From an uncultured Lachnospiraceae bacterium (lineage in GTDB: Bacteria; Bacillota; Clostridia; Lachnospirales; Lachnospiraceae), in NCBI GenBank assembly GCA_910579325.1, contig CAJTTU010000022.1:20797-42779 (forward strand): a DNA stretch of 21,983 bases, given 5' to 3'. The notes below the pieces were generated by a model. The model had not been told where the DNA came from. It worked only from the letters and a program-made list of their open reading frames with translations, and made no database searches. This document shows positions 1 to 7,009 of the stretch, piece after piece; position 1 is the stretch's first letter, and every line of letters starts with the position of its first letter. A program made the position numbers and the translations under genes.

Positions 1-1
1 C

Positions 2-1960
2 AAACGATATTTTACGGAGCGCTACTTCAACACAGATCTGTTCGTGATCGAAAATGATGCCGGACGGCTCTATCACTTTCTGTCCGAAGGCCTTCGCCAA
101 CTGGAAGCAGAAGGACAGACAGAACTCTCCTCCTCCGCCTCCGCTCTTACGGTCCGGCCTCTGCCGCCGGTTCACGTAAACTTAATGTTAAAGGGAAAAT
201 GGTTTCAGCTGGAAGTTGACCTGGAAGGCCTGAACCAGGAAGATATCAGAAACATTCTGGCACAGTATGAACAGAAAAAGCCTTATTACCGGAAAAAAGA
301 CGGCGCATTTTTGTCTGTCAGCCAGGAAAGCGCGCACACCCTTTGGGCGCTGTATCAGAGTATGGAGGACAAGACCTGGGCCGGATATTCTTTTAAGCTT
401 CCGGCCGGTAGACTCTGGTATGTAAACTGGCTTCTGGAGCAGGATCATCGGGCCGTAAAAACCACGGACAGCTATGTGGACCGTCTTTTAAACGCTCTGG
501 AAAACGACGCACAAATACCGGTACCGGACTCTTTAGCCCATATTCTGCGCCCTTACCAGAAAACAGGGGTTCGCTGGCTGGCTTCTCTGGACCGGCTGGG
601 CTTCGGCGGAATTCTGGCAGACGATATGGGCCTCGGAAAAACCATTCAGATTCTTGCGCTGCTGGTATCCGAAAAAGAACGCCGCCCCGAAGATCCTGTG
701 CTGTCTCTGGTGATCTGTCCTTCCTCCCTGGTTTTTAACTGGGAACAGGAATGCCGCCGCTTCGCACCCTGTCTGAAGACGCTTGCCATCACCGGAAACA
801 GCGTGAACCGGCAGCGTTTGCTGAACCCGGACCATATCCGGGACTATGATCTGCTGATCACCTCCTATGACCTGCTGAAAAGAGACGCCCTTTTATATCA
901 GCCTTTCCGGTTTCGCTATCAGGTCATCGACGAAGCCCAATATATTAAAAACAAAAAAACCCAATGCGCAAAAGCAGTAAAGTCCATCAGCTCTGTCACA
1001 CGGTTTGCCCTTACCGGAACGCCTGTGGAAAACCGACTGGGCGAGCTGTGGAGTATATTCGATTACCTGATGCCCGGCTTCCTGTTTTCCTACGGTCGTT
1101 TTAGGGAATTGTTTGAAAATCCTCTGACAAAAGAAGAAAATGAGGAGGCGCTGTCCCGGCTTCTGGCGCTGACACGGCCTTTTATTCTGCGGCGGCTCAA
1201 ACAGGAGGTGCTTACGGAACTGCCCGAAAAACTGGAAACCGTCCTGTATTCCCCTCTTGACGGCGAACAGAAAAAGCTCTACACTGCGGCGGCATTCCGG
1301 CTGAAAGCGGCACTGGAACAGGAAGATGAAGCCAGTCTTCGAACAAACCGGTTCCGGATCCTGGCTCAGCTCACCAGACTGCGGCAGATCTGCTGCGATC
1401 CGTCGCTGTGCTATGAAAATTACGAAGGCAAATCGGCAAAGCTTTTGACCTGCCTGGAATTAATGGAAAACGCCATAGCCGGCGGACACAGACTGCTGGT
1501 CTTCTCCCAGTTCTCCTCCATGCTGAGAATCATCGAAGGAAAATTAAAGGAACTGGACATTCCTTATTATATGCTGACCGGAGATACCTCTGCCGAAGAA
1601 CGGACCCGGATTACCGCCAGTTTCGGTCACGATGAGGTACAGGTATTCCTGATCTCTCTGAAAGCCGGCGGTGTGGGACTGAATCTGGCCGCCGCTGACG
1701 TAGTCATCCACTATGACCCCTGGTGGAACGCCGCCGCCCAGAACCAGGCCACCGGACGGGCTCATCGGCTGGGTCAGAAACATACCGTGACGGTTTACAA
1801 ACTCATCGCGAAAGATACGGTGGAAGAGAACATTCTGAAACTGCAGGCCGCAAAGGAACAGCTGGCCACGCAGGTCATCGGCGCACAGAACACCGCAGGA
1901 ACCGCGCTTACCAAAACAGAATTGCTGCAAATGTTAGAAATCCAGGAGAAACTAATATAA
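2..1960 (+). CDS. SNF2-family DEAD-like helicase, 5'-truncated by the window edge
   Basis: ATP-dependent DNA translocase/helicase of the SNF2 (RapA/Swi2) superfamily. The reading frame is open to the left edge (first full codon at position 2), so the internal GTG at 44 is not a true start; the C-terminal 652 residues are visible. The Walker A motif DDMGLGKT lies near 615-645, the Walker B/DEAH-like box reads DEAQ at 929-940, motif III appears as LTGTPVENRLGELW, and the second RecA lobe carries FSQFSSMLRI, LKAGGVGLNL and the arginine-finger motif GRAHRLGQ at 1754-1777. Bacterial SNF2 proteins of this type are usually about 1000 residues or more with an N-terminal SWIM zinc finger and a helicase-associated domain; that part would lie to the left. 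The stop is 12 bp from the convergent stop of the CotH-like gene. Family certain; cellular role (DNA repair or nucleoid remodelling) is inferred. Confidence 0.93.
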   Translation, partial: KRYFTERYFNTDLFVIENDAGRLYHFLSEGLRQLEAEGQTELSSSASALTVRPLPPVHVNLMLKGKWFQLEVDLEGLNQEDIRNILAQYEQKKPYYRKKDGAFLSVSQESAHTLWALYQSMEDKTWAGYSFKLPAGRLWYVNWLLEQDHRAVKTTDSYVDRLLNALENDAQIPVPDSLAHILRPYQKTGVRWLASLDRLGFGGILADDMGLGKTIQILALLVSEKERRPEDPVLSLVICPSSLVFNWEQECRRFAPCLKTLAITGNSVNRQRLLNPDHIRDYDLLITSYDLLKRDALLYQPFRFRYQVIDEAQYIKNKKTQCAKAVKSISSVTRFALTGTPVENRLGELWSIFDYLMPGFLFSYGRFRELFENPLTKEENEEALSRLLALTRPFILRRLKQEVLTELPEKLETVLYSPLDGEQKKLYTAAAFRLKAALEQEDEASLRTNRFRILAQLTRLRQICCDPSLCYENYEGKSAKLLTCLELMENAIAGGHRLLVFSQFSSMLRIIEGKLKELDIPYYMLTGDTSAEERTRITASFGHDEVQVFLISLKAGGVGLNLAAADVVIHYDPWWNAAAQNQATGRAHRLGQKHTVTVYKLIAKDTVEENILKLQAAKEQLATQVIGAQNTAGTALTKTELLQMLEIQEKLI

Positions 1961-1961
1961 T

Positions 1962-1987
1962 GAGGAAGGGGTTCACTCCCCTTCCTC
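1962..1987. terminator. Bidirectional hairpin between convergent genes
   Basis: Arms GAGGAAGGGG (1962-1971) and CCCCTTCCTC (1978-1987) form a perfect 10-bp stem with a 6-nt loop. It sits between the helicase stop at 1960 and the CotH-like gene, whose TGA (1973-1975) lies in the loop. Neither side has a good T-tract, so it is a probable shared terminator or 3' end stabiliser rather than a textbook intrinsic terminator. Confidence 0.55.
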
Positions 1988-4063
1988 AACAGTTGGTCTG
2001 ATACATTCCCTCAATAAAACCTTTGGCGGCCCCGACGACTCATCCAGGTCAAATCTCCAAGCCGCCGCATCAACACACTCGGAATAATCAGCGGTAAAAA
2101 GAAAGAGCTTCACATCCATATCTGCAATGTCTGTCCACTCATCCGGATTGTCCGGAAAACCATACGACGGTTCTTCCGAAACGCTGTCGACCGCGGCGCC
2201 GGCTCTTCTGGCGCAGTCATAGATAATCAGTGTCGTGGAACCGTCGACTCCTTCAATGCCCAGTTCTTTTGCCAGAGCTCTGTATGCCGGATCCCGCCAC
2301 AGGTTCAAATCTGCAATCTCAATCACTGCCGTTCCTTCCAGATATGGCAGCGCTTTCAGATACAGTTTAAGATCCCGGAAAGTGGCAACCTGAGGCGTTA
2401 CGTGAAATTCGTCCTCCCAGCAGTCAAACGTCTCCAAATCCGCCTCATACTGTTCAAGGCACCGGTCCATGACCTTAAGCCGCTCCATCACATAAGTCCG
2501 AAACAGGTTCATTCCCTCAGCCGGATCGCCATAGGTTCCCCCTGGCCAGCGGTCCATCTCCCGCAGATAAGCCCCTGAACCATAAATATCCTGCTCATAT
2601 TCGTCCAGCAGCACACTGATACTTTCCTCTGACCATCCGTCCGCCCGGAGGGTTTTGTATTTCTCAAAAATAAGCTGCCACGACTCCTGATCTCTGGCTG
2701 TCATCAGCTGATTCAGACAGCCCTTTTTCATCCACACATTGACATCCGCCGTCATTCCATATGGAGCCGTCCGGTTGACATCCCAATCGGATACCCATAT
2801 ATTTCCAAACGAATAATCCATATCCCAGGGCGCATACAGCGCCGTAATATCTCCCGCTTCTTTTCTCATCGCCAGATACATGTTTTTTATCGTAGAGCTG
2901 TTTGAATTATCAATTCCCTGAATCAGATTAATAAACAGATAGCAGCTTACCGCATTGTCCGGGTCGATTCCCCTGCGCAGCGCCTCCATATCTCCGTTAA
3001 TCTCCGATAGGCGGCAGTAATACTCCATCAGAAGAAGCCAGCCGCTGTCGTCGATCAGGGAAGGGTCCCCATTCTCGGACACACTTTTCAACTTGTAGCC
3101 CTGAAAAATACTATCCTCGCCAAAAGCCGGCCAGGACTCGTCCGACCAGTTTACTTTCTGATACAGGGCATTTTTCGCCAAATCTGCGCCAAGCTCCAGC
3201 TGTTTTTCATCGATGGGATATCCCAGGGCATACAGCCCCCAGTACTCGCCGTCCAGGAAAAGCTCCGTATATTTATATTCCATCCCCGTATTCACATGAT
3301 ACCGGTTATCCTTTGCACAGGTGAATTCCCAGAGGTTGGAGCAGAATACGTTTCTGATCTTCTCCTGATCATTGTAGGCGGCATACAAAAGCCAGTCGTC
3401 ATCCTGGCGCATCCCGAGCAGAGAACGATGATTTGGCCTTACGGCTCCTCCCGGCGAATCCGTCGTCAGAGAGAGCCGGTAGCCTTTCTTGGGGAAACGT
3501 CTGGTGGAAGCCCCTCTGACCCGGATCCTGCCATCGGAAACGGTCAGACGGTTCGCCGCGTTTCTCCGGTTATCGAACAGCTCCAGCTTCATATCCACAT
3601 ATTCGTCCGTTATTTCATCGATCGGCCCTGCACAGGAAATATTCATTATGGGAAGCGTCGTGCATTTCAAACTGCCCTTACAGTAATATCGATCAGAATA
3701 AACCAGAAACGCAACGGTATGATTGCCCCGTATGGTTTCCTCATCGATACGCCTGTTTCGAAAAACAATCTTTACATCCTCTTCCGCTTTCACTTTGACA
3801 TGAGGATTATACGCCCGGGAGTCTCCGTCGATCAGTGAATAATAGTAGACGTGGTTGACGCTGTCATAAAACAGCGTCTCCTCTTCAAAAACAATCTGTT
3901 TGATTAAATCCTCTTTCTCCGTTTTCCCCGCCGTCGCAGCCTCAAAGCATTCATCGTCCACGATGCAGTCCCCATATCGTATCGTCCCCTCCGAACGGAC
4001 CAGCAGGCAGGCTCCAGCTAACAAGGAGAAAAAAAGAAAGAGGAGTCCCGTTCTTTTTTTCAT
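1973..4063 (-). CDS. CotH-family protein kinase-like protein
   Basis: Probable CotH-fold kinase, 696 residues, exported. Residues 1-24 form a signal sequence (MKKRTGLLFLFFSLLAGAC, possible lipobox AGAC). A Fn3/beta-type N-terminal stretch precedes the CotH domain at about residues 150-520. Family marks are RIRVRGASTRRFPKKGYRLSL near residue 180, DDWLLYAAYNDQEKIRN, ELFLDGEYWGLYAL, and the acidic DxD-type active-site segment APWDMDYSFGN near residue 412. B. subtilis CotH phosphorylates spore coat proteins; many longer CotH-like proteins in Clostridia are surface proteins of unknown substrate. The start is 6 bp after the DUF4956 stop, giving a two-gene operon; its SD (AAAAGAAT) is weak, which suggests translational coupling. 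About 170 residues after the CotH domain are not recognised. Fold assignment is confident; a spore coat role is not established. Confidence 0.85.
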   Translation of the reverse strand: MKKRTGLLFLFFSLLAGACLLVRSEGTIRYGDCIVDDECFEAATAGKTEKEDLIKQIVFEEETLFYDSVNHVYYYSLIDGDSRAYNPHVKVKAEEDVKIVFRNRRIDEETIRGNHTVAFLVYSDRYYCKGSLKCTTLPIMNISCAGPIDEITDEYVDMKLELFDNRRNAANRLTVSDGRIRVRGASTRRFPKKGYRLSLTTDSPGGAVRPNHRSLLGMRQDDDWLLYAAYNDQEKIRNVFCSNLWEFTCAKDNRYHVNTGMEYKYTELFLDGEYWGLYALGYPIDEKQLELGADLAKNALYQKVNWSDESWPAFGEDSIFQGYKLKSVSENGDPSLIDDSGWLLLMEYYCRLSEINGDMEALRRGIDPDNAVSCYLFINLIQGIDNSNSSTIKNMYLAMRKEAGDITALYAPWDMDYSFGNIWVSDWDVNRTAPYGMTADVNVWMKKGCLNQLMTARDQESWQLIFEKYKTLRADGWSEESISVLLDEYEQDIYGSGAYLREMDRWPGGTYGDPAEGMNLFRTYVMERLKVMDRCLEQYEADLETFDCWEDEFHVTPQVATFRDLKLYLKALPYLEGTAVIEIADLNLWRDPAYRALAKELGIEGVDGSTTLIIYDCARRAGAAVDSVSEEPSYGFPDNPDEWTDIADMDVKLFLFTADYSECVDAAAWRFDLDESSGPPKVLLRECIRPTVEEGE

Positions 4064-4069
4064 ATTCTT

Positions 4070-4738
4070 TTACAGTATGCTGTCGCTGTCATATTCAATA
4101 AGCGAAAGTCTGTCAATCCCCGTCTTTTTGATCTCGGCCGCCAGTAAGGACGGATCCTTCACGGAAATCTCCAACACAAAATCAATCCCCCGGCCTGTGT
4201 AATTTCTGCTTTTCACCCGGTATTTTTTCGTCTGAGAACCGATCGCCTGAAACAGCTCCGTCTCCTGTTCCTCGTCACAGTGGATCACCAGAATCAGCGG
4301 AAGCTTTCCAAAACTGACATTCTCCAGGGCCAGCAGTACAACCGTCACGACAATGGAAGTCAGAACAGCCACCTCATACAGCTGACATCCGCATACGATA
4401 CCGATGTGTATGGACCAGAGCAGATACAGCATATCCACAGGATCCTTGATCGCCGTCCGAAACCGGATAATCGCCAGCGCCCCGATCGTGCCCAGCGTGA
4501 TCACAATATTTGACTGCAGACACAGAATGATCGTCGAAATAAAAAACGGCAATACGGAAATGCAGATATTAAATGATTTATTATAAAACGTCCGGTGGGA
4601 CACCAGCCTGTATACGGCAAATTCATAGGCGCATAAAATCAGCACCATCAGCAAAACCGACAGGATCACCTTTGTCGTCAGAACCGGATTGCCGTAGGAA
4701 TCCGAGATAATCTCCAGTGTTTTCTTAAAAAAATCCAT
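4070..4738 (-). CDS. DUF4956 domain-containing membrane protein
   Basis: 222-residue integral membrane protein of the DUF4956 family. About four hydrophobic helices occupy the first 150 residues (ILSVLLMVLILCAYEFAVY; a segment around SVLPFFISTIILCL; LGTIGALAIIRFR; LTSIVVTVVLLAL), with the family-typical GALAIIRFRTAIKDP stretch, followed by a soluble domain of about 75 residues resembling a small alpha/beta (ACT/ferredoxin-like) fold. I chose the ATG at 4738 because AAAGGGCG lies just upstream and a promoter at 4770-4798 excludes the longer in-frame start at 4798. It is first in an operon with the CotH-like gene. In many Firmicutes DUF4956 genes lie beside VTC-domain polyphosphate polymerase and CotH genes; no VTC gene is present here. 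Biochemical function unknown. Confidence 0.85.
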   Translation of the reverse strand: MDFFKKTLEIISDSYGNPVLTTKVILSVLLMVLILCAYEFAVYRLVSHRTFYNKSFNICISVLPFFISTIILCLQSNIVITLGTIGALAIIRFRTAIKDPVDMLYLLWSIHIGIVCGCQLYEVAVLTSIVVTVVLLALENVSFGKLPLILVIHCDEEQETELFQAIGSQTKKYRVKSRNYTGRGIDFVLEISVKDPSLLAAEIKKTGIDRLSLIEYDSDSIL

Positions 4739-4769
4739 TATAAACGCCCTTTCGTTTTCCTTCTGTAAT

Positions 4770-4798
4770 ATAGTAAGGGTTTTTCGGGCAAATGTCAA
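4770..4798 (-). promoter_or_regulatory. Sigma-A promoter of DUF4956-CotH operon
   Basis: On the minus strand, TTGACA (4793-4798) is separated by exactly 17 bp from TACTAT (4770-4775). Predicted transcription start is near 4763, giving a leader of about 25 nt before the ATG at 4738. Confidence 0.8.
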
Positions 4799-4804
4799 TG
4801 CGGA

Positions 4805-4818
4805 GGCTGATATCAGCC
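4805..4818. repeat. Perfect 14-bp palindrome upstream of the DUF4956 -35 box
   Basis: GGCTGATATCAGCC is a perfect palindrome centred about 15 bp upstream of the -35 hexamer. Its size and place fit an activator or repressor site, but no known regulator site is recognised. Confidence 0.4.
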
Positions 4819-4884
4819 GTGTCCTCGCTAACGGCCGCGCCGTCTATTCCCCGTTCCGGTTTTTGAAGACGGTTTTTCTCCCCT

Positions 4885-6696
4885 CTATTCCTCCTCGCCC
4901 TTAATCATCTGTGTGGATACCCGGTTCCCGTTTTCATCGTACTCGTAAATATAAACCCAGCCCACGGTTCCATCCGCATAATAATGGGTAACCTTTATTT
5001 GATTTCCATTTTCATCATACTCGTTGACGCGATACGCATCCAGGCTCCCATCCGACTCATAATAGTCAATTCTGACAATGTTCCCGTTTCCGTCATACTG
5101 CCTGTCGTCATACCCCTTAAGCGCCCCGTCCGGACTATACGTGCTTACGCGGATCAATCTTCCCTGATCATCACGTTCTTCCGCAAGACGCGCGGACAAA
5201 TTGCCATCTTCGTTATAATGATCATATCCGCTTCTGTTCCCGGCCGCATCATACGCAACAATCCGCTTCCGCAACCTGCCCGTACCTTCTGAATAGGACC
5301 AGTCCTGCACAACTTTCCCCTGATTATTATACAAATAATCTCCCACACCCATCGGATTCCCGGCGCCGTCGTAAGCATCTACGCGCTCTCTGCGTCCCTG
5401 GGCATCATAAAAATAGTCGTGATACCAGGTCCTGCTGCCCGCGGCGTCATAGCCGGTCAGCCGCCGGGTCTTATGCTGGGAGTCCGTGACCGTTCCGCTT
5501 TCAAGCTCGGCTATCTTGTCCGCAACCCCGCTATTATTCCCTGTTTTTTCCAGGCCTTCCTGCAACACATGAAGCGCCTCATCGTATTCTCCCCGCCGTA
5601 TGCTGATATCCGCCAGTCCCAGCCACGCCTGCGCATTCGTTTCATCCTGCCCAATAGCCGTTTCATAATCCACCTGCGCCATACCCAGATTTTCCTCGGT
5701 ATCGCCGCTGAACGCATAGGCATTTCCCCGCAGAACATAGGCTTCCGTAAGCGCAGGGTCAAGCTCCACCGCCATTGTGAAATAGCCGATGGCCGGGGTC
5801 AGCTCCCGGTGTTCCTGATTTGCCTGATTCTCCTGGTCTTCCTGATTCCCTTGATTCGCCTGGTTCTCCTGATCCCCCTTGTTCTCCTGATCTTCCTGAT
5901 TCGCCTGCTCCATCCACTCTCTGCCCATATCAAGACATCTCTCCGGCAGGCCGTCCCCGGACGCATCCAGTGCGGAAGCCTCGTTGATTTTATCACAGAG
6001 CGCATCATCGGCAAACAGTTCCGTCAGCACAAACATCGGGATCTCATACAGCAGCAAATCTTCTTTGATAATCTCGCATTTCTCTTCTTTCTCCGGGCTG
6101 ACAACCAACTCCGCTTTCTCGCCTGCCGTCACCTCGCCGCTCACGCTCTGGCCGGACTCCGGCTCCGTCACGGTACACTGCACGGTTCCCTCCAGGATGC
6201 ACACCTGCATATGCATCTCATCGACGACCCGCACCCATCCGCATGTCCCCCGGATGCCCACCGTCATCGTGGAGGTACGGATATCCATCGTCTCATCCTC
6301 TGCAAGAGGCTCCGTCACATGAAAATAAAAGCCGCCGGACTTCACCGCGATGGCCAAATTCTTTCCGTCCTTCCGGATCTCGATCTCACTCTCCGCGTCC
6401 ATCTTCGTCAGCTTGACGCTGTCCAGATTAATCCAAGCATAGCTCTGTTCCGCCGTGTCCATCTGATAACCGCTGTAAAGCCCCATGTTCTCCACCAGGG
6501 AAACAGTATTCCCGCCTTCATCCGAAACGCCTACCGTCCCTTCCGTCTTAATCAGCTTCATCACCGACGCCACGGCACGCCCCGCGCAGCCCGCACACAG
6601 CAGGCAGGCCGCCAAAATCAGCGCTGCCAGACGGGCTTTCGCGGTATGATATTGCAGGCCATTGCGGCCGCCGTCCGTTAATCTTTTGTTAAACAT
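4885..6696 (-). CDS. Secreted FecR-domain / TPR / YD-like repeat protein
   Basis: A 603-residue exported protein of unknown function. Order: signal sequence (about 20-45, LAALILAACLLCAGC, with possible lipobox LAAC); FecR-like domain with the typical GTVGV...GGFYFHV...TMTVGIRGTCGWVRV pattern (about 45-200); acidic Q/N/E tract of ten x-(N/D)-Q triplets (about 265-295); two to three TPR-like helical repeats (LTPAIGYFTMAVELDPALTE, AQAWLGLADISIRRGEYDEA; about 297-400); then about six YD/MORN-like beta repeats of roughly 25 residues with consensus YDxxGNxxxxxYYxxDGxxxxY to the C-terminus. Start ATG at 6696 is preferred because GGGGAGG precedes it by 6 nt; an in-frame ATG at 6711 is also preceded by AAAGGA. 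It has its own promoter and lies upstream of DUF4956-CotH on the same strand. No adjacent sigma/anti-sigma or TonB gene suggests a classical FecR signalling role. It probably acts at the cell envelope (inference). Confidence 0.8.
   Translation of the reverse strand: MFNKRLTDGGRNGLQYHTAKARLAALILAACLLCAGCAGRAVASVMKLIKTEGTVGVSDEGGNTVSLVENMGLYSGYQMDTAEQSYAWINLDSVKLTKMDAESEIEIRKDGKNLAIAVKSGGFYFHVTEPLAEDETMDIRTSTMTVGIRGTCGWVRVVDEMHMQVCILEGTVQCTVTEPESGQSVSGEVTAGEKAELVVSPEKEEKCEIIKEDLLLYEIPMFVLTELFADDALCDKINEASALDASGDGLPERCLDMGREWMEQANQEDQENKGDQENQANQGNQEDQENQANQEHRELTPAIGYFTMAVELDPALTEAYVLRGNAYAFSGDTEENLGMAQVDYETAIGQDETNAQAWLGLADISIRRGEYDEALHVLQEGLEKTGNNSGVADKIAELESGTVTDSQHKTRRLTGYDAAGSRTWYHDYFYDAQGRRERVDAYDGAGNPMGVGDYLYNNQGKVVQDWSYSEGTGRLRKRIVAYDAAGNRSGYDHYNEDGNLSARLAEERDDQGRLIRVSTYSPDGALKGYDDRQYDGNGNIVRIDYYESDGSLDAYRVNEYDENGNQIKVTHYYADGTVGWVYIYEYDENGNRVSTQMIKGEEE
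5815..5904 (-). repeat. 9-bp coding minisatellite, ten units
   Basis: Ten consecutive 9-bp units encode ANQ, EDQ, ENK, GDQ, ENQ, ANQ, GNQ, EDQ, ENQ, ANQ inside the FecR/TPR gene. Most units end in a CAG codon preceded by AAT/GAT/AAC. Because the unit is a multiple of three, copy number changes would alter linker length without frameshift. Confidence 0.85.
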
Positions 6697-6771
6697 CTCA
6701 TTCCTCCCCATACGATCCTTTCCGTATCATTGTAAATATTCTTCATTCAGAAATTTCACTTTCATACAATC

Positions 6772-6800
6772 ATTATATACGCAAAATATTTACATGGCAA
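6772..6800 (-). promoter_or_regulatory. Sigma-A promoter of the FecR/TPR gene
   Basis: On the minus strand TTGCCA (6795-6800) and a perfect TATAAT (6772-6777) are 17 bp apart. Transcription start is expected near 6765, giving an approximately 70-nt leader. Confidence 0.8.
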
Positions 6801-6831
6801 ATACTTCGTCGTAACCCCCGACGAATTTGCC
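6796..6831. repeat. Interrupted palindrome between divergent promoters
   Basis: GGCAAA (6796-6801) pairs with TTTGCC (6826-6831), and TTCGTCG (6805-6811) pairs with CGACGAA (6819-6825); a 3-nt TAC interrupts the left arm and the loop is 7 nt. It overlaps the -35 box of the FecR/TPR gene and lies just upstream of the fbp promoter, so it is a candidate shared operator. Confidence 0.5.
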
Positions 6832-6837
6832 GTGCGT

Positions 6838-6882
6838 ATATCCGTTTTTTATGCTATACTAATATATAAATACAACGGATAT
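6838..6882. repeat. 9-bp inverted repeat bracketing the fbp -10 region
   Basis: ATATCCGTT (6838-6846) and AACGGATAT (6874-6882) are perfect inverted arms, 27 bp apart, enclosing the extended -10 element and the expected transcription start of fbp. This is the arrangement of an operator, but no known site is matched. Confidence 0.45.
6852..6860 (+). promoter_or_regulatory. Extended -10 promoter of fbp
   Basis: TGCTATACT is an extended -10 (TGn plus TATACT). No good -35 hexamer lies at 16-18 bp, as is usual for extended -10 promoters. A start near 6867 gives a leader of about 143 nt before fbp. Confidence 0.6.
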
Positions 6883-6888
6883 GCTACA

Positions 6889-6992
6889 TATGCCCATGAG
6901 CCAAATCCGATCAAATGCGCCGCGGCACAAGGTACGCCTTCGATGCGGCATATTTTCCCGGATCTGTGTCATCAATATGCTCTGAGGGTATA
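6889..6992 (+). promoter_or_regulatory. Possible structured 5' leader of fbp
   Basis: Nested complementary segments can fold by hand: 6889-6895 with 6986-6992 (one G-U), 6898-6900 with 6980-6982, 6905-6909 with 6959-6963, 6915-6923 (two-base bulge) with 6945-6951, and an apical AAGG-TACG-CCTT hairpin at 6929-6940. GGGTATACCC (6986-6995) can form a competing hairpin just before the AAGGAG ribosome site (6999-7004). I recognise no known riboswitch class, and chance pairing is possible. Confidence 0.3.
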
Positions 6993-7009
6993 CCCAACAA
7001 GGAGACGTT

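Noticed and set aside
4799..4884. Hairpin CCGTCT/AGACGG followed by TTTTT on the plus strand
   Set aside because: No plus-strand gene ends there and the stem is only 6 bp with a long loop; on the minus strand no T-run follows.
5419..6681. 420-codon open frame on the plus strand opposite the FecR/TPR gene
   Set aside because: It is antisense to a well-supported gene with promoter, SD and signal peptide; its L/I/V-rich low-complexity part is only the complement of the Q/N/E repeat.
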